A stretch of DNA of 64,000 nucleotides, taken from assembly GCA_963971225.1 (NCBI GenBank), contig OZ020270.1, positions 69,632,932-69,696,931 of the forward strand, in the 5' to 3' direction. Under the pieces are notes generated by a model, which searched no databases, was not told the DNA's origin, and was given only the letters and a program-made list of their open reading frames with translations. A program made the translations under genes and the position numbers. This document shows positions 43,394 to 53,949 of the stretch, one piece after another. The stretch comes from Melieria omissa (Eukaryota > Arthropoda > Insecta > Diptera > Ulidiidae). The number at the start of each line of letters is the position of its first letter. Within the stretch, counting starts at the first letter, position 1.

Positions 43394-44210
43394 TTATACT
43401 ATTACTCCGTTTACCGGTACGGATGAAAGGGAAGACGTGAGACAATGGATCAGTGAATTTGAAGATAGCGCCAGTACAGTCGCCTGGAGCGAGTTACAGA
43501 AGTTTATTTATGGCAAGCAGCTGCTTAAAGACGCGGCGAAACTTTTCGTTAAAAGTCAAAACAATATACAAAGTTGGCACGCGTTGAAGAAGGCCCTAAT
43601 TAACGAGTTTGGAACCAGGGTGTCCTCATTGGAGATACATCGAATGCTGAGGAATAGGCGTAAGAGAGGGAACGAGCCATTTAGAGAATATCTCTACAGC
43701 CTTATGGAAATCGGACAAGCGATCGATCTAGATGAAGAAAGTTTATTGGACTACTTCGTGGAAGGCATTCCAGACTCCAAAGCGAACCAGACTGTTTTGT
43801 ACCAAGCGAAGACTATAGCAGAATTGAAAACCCAATTGAGAGTGTATGAAAGAGTGCATAGCCCGCGATTGCCATCCAATAAAGGAAGCATACCCCAAGA
43901 TGCGCAGCCCAGACCAATGGAACAGACGTCGATGCGCACGAACAATACCAAACGGGGCTATAAATGTGGTCAAGCTTCCCACTTAAGTAAAGAATGCCCT
44001 GCTAAACAGTACAAGTGCTTCAGGTGCAACGAGTTGGGACACCGGTTGTTCGAGTGCCGAAATCAACTACGAGATGAAACGAAAGGGATTAAGGTGGAGA
44101 GTAGCGCGTTTAACTTACTTATTAATGAGGACGAAATCGCGAATAGGAGCAACACGATCGTCAAGGAAATAGAGGTAAACAATTATAAGTGTCAGCGATT
44201 GTTGATTGTT
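43394..44210 (+). pseudogene. gag of the tRNA-Pro gypsy element (capsid and zinc knuckles)
   Basis: TPFTGTDEREDVRQWISEFE opens a Retrotrans_gag capsid domain that runs about 190 codons. Two zinc knuckles follow near 43960-44055: the first lacks its first Cys (YKCGQASHLSKEC), the second is complete (CFRCNELGHRLFEC). The open frame starting at 43221 is chimeric, since its first 58 codons lie in the TIR insertion. The RTE insertion at 44211 cuts the gag-protease junction. Confidence 0.9.
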
Positions 44211-45559
44211 GTGCCACCGCCCAGCCAGGACGAGGTCCGGGTCGCTATCCAGCGACTCAAGAACAATAAAGCTGCAGGGCCGCATGGGCTACCAGCTGAA
44301 TTGTTCAAGGCCGGCGGCGGTGAGCTGATTGGGTGCATGCATCAGCTCATGTGCAACATATGGCTATGAAGAAAGGCGACCCAACAATATGCGCCAACTA
44401 CAGGGGTATCAGCCTACTTCCCATTGCGTACAAGGTCCTGACAAGCGTACTATGTGAAAGATTAAAGCCACTCGCCAAGGCGCTGATTGGACCTTATCAG
44501 TGCGGCTTTAGACCTGGTAAGTCCACCATCGACCAGATATTCACTTTACGCCAAATCCTGGAGAAGACCCATGAGAATCAGATCGATACACACCATCTCT
44601 TCATCGATTACAAGGCAGCATTCGATAGCCCAATAAGGGATCGCCTATATGCTGCATTGTCTGAACTTGGTATCCCTGCAAAGCTCGTGAGACTTTGCAG
44701 AGCGACGTTGAGCAATACGCGCAGCTCCGTCAAGGTTGGAAGTGACCTCTCTGACCCCTTCGATACCGTTCGAGGTGTCAGACAGGGCGATCCTTTGTCC
44801 TGTGACCTCTTTAACTTCACCATGGAGAGTATTCTGCGCAAGGCCGGTGTACATCGTAATGGCACAATTTTCAACAAAAGTGTCCAGCTCCTTGCCTACG
44901 CTGATATTGATGTCATCGGACGTAACAAGCGAGATGTCACCGCTGCCTTTGCGGCTATCGAAAGTGAATCTGCCAAAATGGGTCTGGTGGTAAATGAGGC
45001 AAGACGAAGTATATGCTGTCTACACGCAGGGACTCGCAGCGGCTAGGGTCTCACGTCGAGGCCGACAGGTATGCTTTTGAAGTTGTCAAGGAATTCGTCT
45101 ACCTTGGCACCGCCATTAACAGCAGCAATGATGTCAGTCTGGAGATAAAGCGAAGGATAACTCTTGCCAATAGGTGCTACTACGGTCTCGGTAGGCAATT
45201 GAGAAGTAGAAACCTCTCTCGACCGACAAAACTTTCACTCTATAGGACGCTTATCTTGCCCGTGCTTCTCTATGGCGCTGAAGCATGGGAGAGAGAGGAA
45301 GGTACTTCGCAAAATCTTCGGCCCTGTTCGTGGTGGTGACGACTATCGTATACGAACCAATAACGAGCTGTATGAGCTGTATAAGGACATGGACGTAGCG
45401 CAGCGAATAAACATCCAGCGGCTACGCTGGCTCGGTCATGTCTGCCGCATGGACGACGAAGCTCCGGCGAAAAAGGTGTTCGATGCGATAGTTGGAGGTC
45501 CGCGGCGAAGAGGGAGGCCGTGTCTCCGGTGGAAGGACCAATTTGAAGAGGCCCTGTAA
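44211..45559 (+). pseudogene. RTE-type reverse transcriptase remnant
   Basis: Starts within the palm: RLKNNKAAGPHGLPAELFK (44245-44310). After a frameshift or deletion at about 44355 it continues ICANYRGISLLPIAYKVL, QCGFRPGKSTIDQIFTLRQI, then VRQGDPLSCDLFN. The catalytic box reads YADID rather than YADD (44898-44910), so a catalytic Asp position is disturbed. After another shift near 45040 the C-terminus follows (VKEFVYLGTAINS, RWLGHVCRMDDEAPAKK, RRRGRPCLRWKDQFE), typical of RTE elements. It is inactive. Confidence 0.88.
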
Positions 45560-45657
45560 TCTCTTGGTGTTACCAACTGGAGAAGGCGCGCGCAAAGCAG
45601 AGGCGCCTGGAGAAAAGTTTTGCGGCAGGCCAGTTCAGTAAGTAAGTAAGTAAGTAA
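44211..45657 (+). mobile_element. RTE-type non-LTR retrotransposon, 5'-truncated
   Basis: Flanked by the 7-bp TSD gattgtt (44204-44210, 45658-45664) and ending in a gtaa-repeat tail (45637-45657). The 1447-bp insert holds RT and C-terminal coding in the sense direction. Endonuclease is missing. Confidence 0.93.
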
Positions 45658-46096
45658 GATTGTTAATACCGGCTCAGACTTGTGCCTAACCCAAATATAT
45701 GCACTGATGGCGATGGGCGATCAAGAGCTCAGCTTGGATAGACGGTGTTTAGTTGGGATAAAGGACAGCGAGGTCCACACTCTCGGTAGTTTTGAGGTCA
45801 AAATCAAGATTGACAGCATCAGCTTCGACCAGACGTTCCACGTCGTGCGTGAGCGCGACCTACGGTACACAGCTGTTATAGGAAACGATGTCTTAAGTAA
45901 AGTAGATATTACATTCACGGCAGGAGGCGCCGAATTTAGAAAGAAGACGACACATCGGGGAAATGAAGTAGCGGTGCCACGTATCACACACATGGAGGAC
46001 AATGATCCACTCATTGAATTCAAGACCCTTTTGTTTGATAGCAGAATCGGGGAAGCAAGAAGGGTTGTCGCGGTTAGATCTCGACCATCTCAATAA
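45658..46096 (+). pseudogene. gypsy aspartic protease with altered catalytic residue
   Basis: After the RTE insertion the frame reads IVNTGSDLCLTQI, where retropepsins have DTG, then AVIGNDVLSKVDI, the usual partner motif. The catalytic Asp is Asn here, a one-base change. The downstream frame overlaps the RT frame beginning at 46002. Confidence 0.82.
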
Positions 46097-47243
46097 AGAA
46101 CAAGATGTTGCCGTTAAAAACTTGATCCAAGGTTACAATCCAACGAAGCGTAACGAATCACCCATAAAGATGAAGATCATAGTTACAGATGACGCCCCAG
46201 TCTATCAAGTTCCAAGGAGGACCTCCTATGCCGATCAAAAGGTGATAGAGGAGCAAGTCAACCAGTGGTTAGCCGAAGGTATCGTTCAACCGAGTTCGTC
46301 AGAATACGCTTCACCGATCGTTATAGTTGCGAAGAAAGACGGCTCAAAAAGACTATGCTTTGACTATCGCCGACTCAACCAAAAAATTCTGCGTGACAAT
46401 TTCCCGATGGTCATGATAGACGATGTTTTACAGAGGTTACAGGGGGCGACGATCTTCACGACCCTGGACTTGGCGAACGGCTTCTTCCACGTACCAGTAG
46501 ACGCAGAGTCGAGAAAGTATACATCCTTCGTAACTCACAATGGGCAGTTCGAATTTTGCTACGTGCACTTTGGCATCTGTAACTCGCCAGCGGTGTTTTC
46601 AAGGTTTATATTTGCCATTTTCCGAGACTTGATCAACGACGGGACGGTGATCGCTTACGTGGACGACATCGTAATCCCAGCTCGAAACGTAAAAGAGAAT
46701 TTGGAGAAACTGGAAACAGTATTGCATAGGGCTGCATCGTTTGGCTTGAAAGTCCGGTGGGAGAAATGTCAGTTCCTAAAGGCGAAAGTTAATTTTCTAG
46801 GGTGTGTTATCGAAGACAATACCATACGACCCTCCGAAGAAAAAACAAAAACAATTGTAGGATTCCCAACCCCTACGGATAAGAAGACGCTCCAAAGGTT
46901 CCTTGGCTTAACGTCGTCCTTCCGACGTTTCATCAATAATTACGCCATGATAGCGAAACCATTATCAGACATGTTGAAAGGAGAAGCGAAGTTCAAAATG
47001 GAGGAGAATCAACTGTTGGCTGTTGAAGGGCTGAAGACCGCACTCACGAAGGCACCCGTACTGAAACTCTATGACCCGGTGGCATTAACCGAAGTACACA
47101 CTGATACGTGTAAATACGGGTACGGAGCAGTGCTGTTACAAAAGGACATGGACGATCAGGAACTACACCCCATCCAGTATATGAGTAGGAAGACCAGGCC
47201 GGAAGAAGAAAAGTATCACTCAGAAAGCAAGGCAGGTAAATAG
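46002..47243 (+). pseudogene. gypsy RT and RNase H, truncated
   Basis: RT: EGIVQPSSSEYASPIVIVAK, LCFDYRRLNQKIL, TTLDLANGFFHVPVD, the active site AYVDDIVI (46652-46675), then the connection region (LQRFLGLTSSFRRFINNYA) and the start of RNase H (TEVHTDTCKYGYGAVLLQ). The frame ends after HSESKAGK at 47243, where a deletion has removed the rest of RNase H and the integrase zinc domain. 414 codons are uninterrupted, and most of RT is intact. Confidence 0.93.
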
Positions 47244-47255
47244 GAAGGATTCTTA

Positions 47256-47511
47256 TAAAGGATTCTTGATAAAGGGGACAAACCGTTATCAACGTATCAC
47301 TTAGATCATGTTGGCCCCATGGAAGCCACCCACAAGCGTTACAATCATATATTGGTAGTAGTCGACGCATTTTCAAAGTTCGTCTGGCTCTAACCAACGC
47401 GAAGCACAGACGCGCAGACAGTGGTCGAACACCTAGAGAACAAGCAGCTGTCTTCGGAAATTTCAAGAGAATCATAACAGACAGGGGTACGGCATTTACT
47501 GCGAATGTCGT
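47256..47511 (+). pseudogene. gypsy integrase core, first part
   Basis: Reads YHLDHVGPMEATHKRYNHIL (first catalytic Asp) and, after a stop or frameshift near 47392-47430, RIITDRGTAFTAN (second catalytic Asp). The Jockey-type insertion begins at 47512 inside this domain. Confidence 0.85.
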
Positions 47512-48665
47512 CGCAGAACATCTCCTACAAGTGCGATTCTTGTGTCCGGAATCCCCGCCAGATTTGTGCTGACAAATTTTTTGAGCTCTGCAGCGCACTT
47601 GAAGCTGTCTCCGCTATCTTCGAATCATGGAAAGGTGCGCATACCCAGCGTGCCGCTGGCATTGATGCTGGTGTCAAGCCCAACCTGCCAGCTTTCATCA
47701 ACAACAACAACAAAGTCCTGACTCGCTCGAAGGCTAAGGTAATGGAACCGGGACGTCTGGTCACAGCTGGAGGTACAGCTGACCCCGTTTCTCCGCTTCC
47801 ATATAACAGCAATGACAACAACAAAATCAATAAGCCAAAGAGGAGTGATTCTGTTGGCAAAACTGTGCTTAGCTCAGCTACTCGCTCTGGATCTTTGAAG
47901 CATGCCTGCTCTCCAACCGATGCCGCTCTCTCTGATCTCTCAGTGGTTGTTGCGCCTACGCCTTCCACCGCTGTCCGTGTTGATGCTGCTTCGTGCTCTC
48001 TTGCTGCTCCCACTGTTGCTAATGGTACTGGTGTTGCTATTGCTGCTGGTAATTCTGACGCGCCTTCTGCCGCTGCCTTTGACGCTGCTGCTTCCTGCTC
48101 TCTCGCTCCTCCTATTGTTGTTGACGGACCTGCTGCTAAATTGGTTGATGCTTTGGACGATGCTGCCTCGAGTGCTGCTGTGGCCGCTGCCCTAAGCTCG
48201 CTTCAAACTCCCTGGTCTACACAGGTTGCGGCCGTTGATGCTGTCAACTCGCAAAACTCTCCCACTCCAACCTCGCAACGCAACCCCGAATGGACAGTTG
48301 TCGCCAAACGCAATCGAAGTAAGCAAAGACAATCGGTGGTTGTTGGTTCCAACAACAACAAAGACTTAGATGTTGCGGTTCGAATGAAATGGCTTCACAT
48401 CTCTTCGTTTCTACCTAAAGTGACGGAAGCTGATATTATCAATTATGTATCTAATCATGCTGCTATTGATGTTAAGCACCTTTTGTGCTATAAACTTATT
48501 AAGAAAGATATTGCCTTAGAATCGTTGAAAAAAGTAAATTTTAAGCTAGGAGTTTCAGAAATCTATTACGGGAAGGTACTGTGCTCAAATCTTTGGCCTG
48601 CTAATGTAGAATTACGTCCCTTCCGTTTTTTTCAAAGACCCGATGCACCTCAGACAGGTGCCTAG
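47512..48665 (+). CDS. Jockey-type ORF1 (N-terminally truncated)
   Basis: Open without interruption to TAG 48663-48665. The only upstream ATG (47505) lies in the gypsy target site, so the true N-terminus is lost. The product starts with a Cys-rich fragment (YKCDSCVRNPRQICADKFFE, PHD/zinc-like), then a long Ala/Ser-rich low-complexity region (about residues 130-260), a basic segment (VVAKRNRSKQRQ) and a C-terminal RRM-like domain (MKWLHISSFLPKVTEADIIN). ORF1 proteins of this clade bind element RNA as ribonucleoprotein. Confidence 0.75.
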
Positions 48666-51532
48666 CGGATGCAAAGAGCACAAGGGTTAATAATGATTTA
48701 AGAATTTACTTTCAAAATGTGTCGGGTCTCAGAACGAAATCTGGGGCGTTGTTTACTATGAGCTCTCACCTGGATTATGAAATTTTTGTCCTCGTTGAGA
48801 CCTGGTTAACTAAGGATTTCTTTGATAATGAATTTTTTGATGCTAATCTTTATAATGTCTATCGTAAAGATAGGGATGCTGTGAAAACTGGGTTGTCTAG
48901 AGGTGGTGGGGTCCTCATTGCAGTTAGTTGCAAATTACGGTCGTGGCTTGTTCCTTTGCGGGACTCAGACTCTCTCCTGGATCAACTTTGCGTTGCGGTT
49001 GAGGGAGCCTCAAAGCTATTTATCTGTGCTTCCTATATCCCACCTGCTAGTGTGGATTATCTTTATAAGGCCCATGTAGACTACATTTTAACATTAGCAA
49101 TGAAATACCCTGATGATCACTTTTGTGTCCTTGGTGATTTCAATTTGTGTAATGTTGAATGGTCTTATTTGGATAATAGTTTGGCCTTATACCCTAATAA
49201 CGCAATTACCTTTGCGGAGACTTATGTTTTAGACAATCTTCAATATTTAAACCTAATTCAGATAAATAGTTTTGTAAATAAACTTAATAGAATTCTGGAT
49301 TTGATGTTCATTAGTGATGGCATGAACTTTTCCTTACATGAATGTCACTTGCCTCTCTCTTGCTCGGGTATACATCATGTTCCCCTTGTTCTTGAAATGC
49401 AGTTTTATGAGTTTAAGAACAAATTCTTGCTTAACCAGAAATCTTGCTTTAACTTTAAAAAATGTAACTTTCTATTAGTAAATAATTTACTACATTCGTT
49501 GCATTGGGACTCTCTTTTCTCAGGGCATGATGTTTCAAATTGCTTTGATATTTTCAAAAATAAGGTGTATGACATTTGTGTTGAACACACCCCACTGTTA
49601 AAAAAGAGATGTTATAAAATACCTTGGTTTACTAAAAAGTTAAAAAAACTAAAGAATTTGAGAAATAAGTTCTATAAAAAATTTAAAGTTACTTGTAATT
49701 CCCACTTTAAGCTTAAATACCTGTTTTACTCTAAAAAGTTCAATTCGTTGAGCAATTCGCTGCGTAAGAATTATAACCGGAAGTTTGAATCTGAGATCAA
49801 AACGAATCCGAAAGCCTTTTGGCGTTTCGTCAATTCTAAAAAACTTTCTGCAAATATTCCTACCAAAGTATTTTTGAAGGATGTTACGGCGGATAGCCCC
49901 TCTGAGGCAGCTAACCTTTTTGCGGATTTTTTCCGTTCAAATTTTGTACGTGATACTGGAGCCCCCGCAAATTTTGAGACGAACATTAACTCTCACATAA
50001 ACTTTGGCTCATTGTGCTTATCTCGGGAGGACGTAATTGAAGGCATTGGTTGTCTCAAGTCCTCTACGCAAACTGATGTAGACGGGCTTTCGGCGTGCCT
50101 ATTTAAGAATTGTGATTCATTTGTCTCTCCGCTCTTAAATATCTTCAATCGTTCACTGGAATCGGGCGATTTTATTGATGCGTGGAAAGCTACTTCCATC
50201 ACTCCAATTTTTAAAAGTGGCAACAAGAATAACATTGCTAACTATAGGCCGATTTCCAAATTATCGACTGTTTCTAAATTGTTTGAATCCCTGATTAAGA
50301 AAAAGCTTTACTTTGCAGTCAAAAGTTTAATCTCTCCTTACCAGCATGGCTTTGTCTCCGGCAGGTCAACAGTTTCTAACCTTGCCGTTTTCTCTGAATA
50401 TTGCTTAGCAGCTTTTAGTGAAGGTCTCCAAGTTGACACTATTTACACGGACTTTTCTAAAGCTTTTGACACAGTAAGTCATTCAATCCTGGTCTCAAAA
50501 ATGGCTGCACTAGGTTTTCACTCTACCTTTCTTCAATGGATCTACTCGTATCTCTCTAATCGTAAATGTGTTGTAGTGGTTGACAATGTTTCTTCTTTAC
50601 CTTTTATTGCTTCCTCTGGTGTTCCCCAGGGTAGTATTTTAGGTCCTCTTTTCTTTGTTATTTTTATTAATGATATTTCAAGTTGCTTCACTAATTCTAA
50701 CTTTCTACTATATGCTGATGACTTAAAGATCTACACTTCCATTAGGAATGCCTCAGATGCGGCTTTTCTCCAATCAGATTTACACAAGGTTACCGATTGG
50801 TGTCGTGTCAACCGTTTATCTTTAAACATCAATAAGTGTTTTCATATGTCATTTTCTAAGTCTCGTGCTCCTATTCGTACTTGTTATTCTATCTGTAATT
50901 CTCGTCTTAAAGCCATTACCGAGGTTTCGGATTTAGGTGTCTTCTTCGACTCAAAATTTTTATTTCACAAGCACTTAAGCTACACAATTGCTAAATCTTA
51001 TGCTATGCTTGGTTTCATCCGCCGTTTCAGTTCGGACTTTACTGATCCATATACACTTAAACTACTTTATATTTCTCTGGTTCGCTCAAAATTAGAATAT
51101 GCGGTCTTTATTTGGAGGCCCTTCTATGAATGCCACATAAAACGTTTAGAACGCATTCAAAAGGCTTTCCTTCGGTTTGCTCTTCGTTCCCTACATTTTG
51201 AAAATCCCACTCCCTCTTATAGCTCACGATGCATGCTCATTGATTTGCGCTCTTTAGATAGCAGAAGGTCTTTCCTCTGTATAATGTTTATTTTTGATCT
51301 AATTCGTGGCGCTATTGACGCATCGTGCCTACTGCAACGTATAAACTTCCTAGCTCCGATTAGAACTCTACGAAGTCAAGATCTGTTTCTAATTCCACGT
51401 TGCAAAACAAATTACTCTCTTAATGCCCCAATTGTGCGAGCTTTGTCCGAGGCTAACTTACTCTCAAATTCTTTAGATTTTTCAGTTCCTAAAAATGTAT
51501 TCAAGAATTTGTTAGAAAGACTTATAGTATAA
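48662..51532 (+). CDS. Jockey-type ORF2: endonuclease and reverse transcriptase, intact
   Basis: The frame is open from 48662, overlapping the ORF1 stop by a few bases, to TAA at 51530-51532 (about 956 codons). There is no ATG near its start: the endonuclease begins LRIYFQNVSGLRTK at about 48699, so translation probably depends on the ORF1 stop (reinitiation or frameshift). Endonuclease motifs: LVETWL, DFNLCNVEW. RT motifs: NYRPISKLSTVSKLFE, HGFVSGRSTVSNL, TDFSKAFDTV, GVPQGSILGPLFF and YADDLKIY (about 50713-50736). All active-site residues I can check are present. Its relative at 2578-4055 is a diverged dead copy. Confidence 0.92.
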   Translation, partial: LADAKSTRVNNDLRIYFQNVSGLRTKSGALFTMSSHLDYEIFVLVETWLTKDFFDNEFFDANLYNVYRKDRDAVKTGLSRGGGVLIAVSCKLRSWLVPLRDSDSLLDQLCVAVEGASKLFICASYIPPASVDYLYKAHVDYILTLAMKYPDDHFCVLGDFNLCNVEWSYLDNSLALYPNNAITFAETYVLDNLQYLNLIQINSFVNKLNRILDLMFISDGMNFSLHECHLPLSCSGIHHVPLVLEMQFYEFKNKFLLNQKSCFNFKKCNFLLVNNLLHSLHWDSLFSGHDVSNCFDIFKNKVYDICVEHTPLLKKRCYKIPWFTKKLKKLKNLRNKFYKKFKVTCNSHFKLKYLFYSKKFNSLSNSLRKNYNRKFESEIKTNPKAFWRFVNSKKLSANIPTKVFLKDVTADSPSEAANLFADFFRSNFVRDTGAPANFETNINSHINFGSLCLSREDVIEGIGCLKSSTQTDVDGLSACLFKNCDSFVSPLLNIFNRSLESGDFIDAWKATSITPIFKSGNKNNIANYRPISKLSTVSKLFESLIKKKLYFAVKSLISPYQHGFVSGRSTVSNLAVFSEYCLAAFSEGLQVDTIYTDFSKAFDTVSHSILVSKMAALGFHSTFLQWIYSYLSNRKCVVVVDNVSSLPFIASSGVPQGSILGPLFFVIFINDISSCFTNSNFLLYADDLKIYTSIRNASDAAFLQSDLHKVTDWCRVNRLSLNINKCFHMSFSKSRAPIRTCYSICNSRLKAITEVSDLGVFFDSKFLFHKHLSYTIAKSYAMLGFIRRFSSDFTDPYTLKLLYISLVRSKLEYAVFIWRPFYECHIKRLERIQKAFLRFALRSLHFENPTPSYSSRCMLIDLRSLDSRRSFLCIMFIFDLIRGAIDASCLLQRINFLAPIRTLRSQDLFLIPRCKTNYSLNAPIVRALSEANLLSNSLDFSVPKNVFKNLLERLIV

Positions 51533-51621
51533 GTAGTATAAGTATAGTATAAGTGTCAGTTAGTCTGTATGAATTGTTAATTAATTCTAGGCTATTTTTT
51601 AAATAAAGAATAAAGAATAAA

Positions 51622-52240
51622 GAATGTTGTTGAGGAATACTGCAGAAGGCAAGGAATTGAACACTTGGTCATCGCGACCGGCGTACCAAGGGGTAACGGG
51701 CAAGTTGAACGTATCCATAAAATAATCGTACCGATGCTAACGAAGCATTGCCAGGAAACCCCACAAAACTGGTACAAGCACGTAGATCGAATTCAACAAG
51801 TCATGAATAATACTCCACCAAGGAGCACTAACTGGACTGGAAATGCGGACAGTCGACGACACCGAAATTCGTGAATCCTTGGAACAGACCATGAAGGATA
51901 ACTTGGATGAAGAACGAAACGCTATTCGAGAAGAGGCCAGGAACCATATCCACCGTATCCAGAAGGAAAATAAGAAAGCTTTCGACGCCAAGAGAAAACT
52001 CGAAACCCCGTATCGCCTAAACGAACTGGTTGCGACTAAGAGGACCCAATATAGCAACGGTTCGAAGTTGAAGCCGAAGTTCCTTGGACCCTATAAAGTT
52101 GTAAAAATACTACCTCATGGACGATATGAAGTGGAGAAGCTTGGTGACCACGAAGGTTCACGGAGGACAACAACAGTGGCGGAGTTCATGAAGAAGTGGC
52201 AGGTATCATTCGAGACGAATGATCGCTCAGGATGGCCGAA
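51622..52240 (+). pseudogene. gypsy integrase core end and GPY/F module
   Basis: After the Jockey insertion the frame resumes with EYCRRQGIEHL, IATGVPRGNGQVERIHKIIV (third catalytic residue, Glu, in QVER) and MNNTPPRSTNWTG. A deletion and frameshift near 51840 lead to the C-terminal frame (51843-52286) with KLKPKFLGPYKVVKIL, the GPY/F motif of gypsy integrases. The integrase would insert cDNA into chromosomes, but deletion and insertion have destroyed it here. Confidence 0.88.
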
Positions 52241-52501
52241 TGTGGGATTGACGGACGAACGAATACTTAGAAGCGGACGAAACTAGGGAACAAATGCGAC
52301 AGTGCGACTGACTGCAGACAGAGAAGACCGGCAACCCAGACTTGACGAAAGAAGGAAACCGGACGACAGAAACGAGACTTGATCTTTCTTCTTTGACGAG
52401 ACGGCGACAAGAGCGGACGATTCCCGAAACCAGTAGATCTACATGTGTTAACACTGAAGAGTTTGAATAATTTTAATAATAAAAAACTAGTAGATTCTAC
52501 A
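52241..52501 (+). repeat. 3' LTR of the tRNA-Pro-type gypsy element
   Basis: Copy of 39562-39822. The expected polypurine tract before it is weak (aggatggccgaa at 52229-52240). Confidence 0.94.
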
Positions 52502-53143
52502 TAACATAATTTTGATTTGCCTGTACGCAAACTTATTCTGACTAGTGTATAACAAGGTTGAGGGGAGTGTTTATTGCCTACTGTCTACTAGAGTACCAGT
52601 TTTGGTGGTCACGCGTGCCACTGGAGGTATGCGTACCACCCAGGGCCGGATTAACAGGTAGGCAGAATAGGCAGTTGCCTGGGGCCCCCGATTTTAGGGG
52701 GCCCCCGAAAAATGAAAAAGACTTCGAAAATTTTCTTACAAACATAAAATTCTAGAGAGTGAAGGAAAAATATAATCAGAACTGAAAATAAATTTTACTC
52801 AAATAAATAAAACTCAATTAACCGCACTCAAAAGGCGACGACCGACGAACTAGACAAGGTTCCTAAAAAGGACATTTCCGACTCATTTGACAAATTGTAT
52901 GAGCGTGCAAAGAAGTGTATCGAAGTGAAAGGAGAGTATATTGAATAATAAAAAAGAATTATCTCAAAATGTACACTGGTTGTTTTTATTTTGAAAAATT
53001 TCGGTTATTTTTGGAACAGAGGGTGTAGAAGCCTTCAAGCGGAAATTTCAACTAGAATGATGAATTTAATGATGGATAACAAATAAATGAATGTATCATT
53101 TATAAGCACAGGACACGTCTTGTTTTCTCAACTTTCACTTTAA

Positions 53144-53664
53144 CCCTCTCGTGCCCGAATTTTACCCTGTGTCTCGATATTACTTTTTGGTATTTAAAAC
53201 ATGACACACTTGCCTAAGAAGTGTGCACACGACATTTGAAGTCGCCACGCCTCTTTGTTAGAGTTCTAGAGCTAGTTTACTTTCGAAGAATTTTAGCTTA
53301 AAACGGGTTAAATAAATTTTGTATCAATATGTTTAAAATACAGAAAACTTATTTAATATACATATATGGAAAAATACAAAATTATAACTTTTTAAATTTA
53401 TTTAACCATTATTAAAGAAACAGGGTTTTGATGAAACGCGCCCAATTCGTAGACTTCAATTAGAACACAAACTTTTCCTGATATTATTGCAAATTATTGG
53501 AAATTATTTGGGGATAACAGTAAAATTTTTGTAATTTGGTTTGAATTCACTTCTAAAAATATTAATTTGTTGGTGCAAGAAACCGCAGGTCAAGAAAATG
53601 AAAATAGCGGGACTTAGAAGTATATAAGTACAATTGCCTATAGGCAACATCGGGCATGAGAGGG
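53144..53664. mobile_element. piggyBac-like MITE, 521 bp
   Basis: Ends ccctctcgtgcccga and, inverted, ccctctcatgcccga. The left flank is TTAA (53140-53143) and the right flank TTAG (53665-53668), so one base of the TSD has mutated or the target was imperfect. A gcctataggc palindrome sits near the right end (53636). Confidence 0.78.
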
Positions 53665-53949
53665 TTAGTAATGAATAATCGATTTGAAACACAAAAGCTT
53701 ATGGCTATACAAAATGATGCTTACATTTACATACATATACATTAGGCATCGCAATCCCGGGATCCCGGGATCCCGGACTTTTTCCAGTCCCGAAAATCCC
53801 GGGATTCAAATTCTTTTATCCCGGGATTTTCGGGATTGCAAAAGATGCTTCAAAGTTCAAATGAAATAAATTTTAAGGCACAAAAACCCAATTCCTTATT
53901 TGAGGGAGAAGAGAGGGGATAGAGTGCGTCTTTTGCAAAAGGCTTATGA

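Larger units (their letters stand above)
47512..51621 (+). mobile_element. Jockey-type non-LTR retrotransposon, nearly full length
   Basis: Flanked by TSD gaatgtcgt / gaatgttgt (47503-47511, 51622-51630, one difference) and ending in three aataaag units (51600-51621). It contains ORF1 and an uninterrupted ORF2. It is probably shortened at its 5' end because ORF1 is open right up to the insertion point. Intact ORF2 and clean TSDs suggest a recent insertion. Confidence 0.94.
39562..52501 (+). mobile_element. Ty3/gypsy LTR retrotransposon with tRNA-Pro-like primer site, multiply interrupted
   Basis: LTRs 39562-39822 and 52241-52501 (261 bp each, tgtgggattgacggacg to gtagattctaca) have TSD taaca (39557-39561, 52502-52506). 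The order is PBS, repeat-rich leader, gag, protease, RT/RNase H, integrase. Three insertions lie inside: a TIR element with an isomerase pseudogene (41757-43393), an RTE fragment (44211-45657) and a Jockey-type element (47512-51621). Parts of RNase H and integrase are deleted. Confidence 0.95.
32846..52547 (+). mobile_element. Tc1-like element expanded to 19.7 kb by nested insertions
   Basis: The ends cactagtcagaataagtttg are perfect inverted repeats and lie next to TA on both sides (32844-32845, 52548-52549). An inner, diverged copy of the same word occurs near each end (33388-33410; 38447-38462 inverted), the IR/DR layout known from Tc1-type elements. A Tc1-type transposase C-terminus (37713-38020) lies inside. 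The internal distance is filled by SINE, LTR, MITE, DDE and gypsy insertions. That all parts belong to one founder is inference from the end match. Confidence 0.75.

Noticed and set aside
47902..48195. Leucine-rich frame (possible membrane protein)
   Set aside because: A frame-shifted shadow of the Ala-rich low-complexity region of the Jockey-type ORF1.
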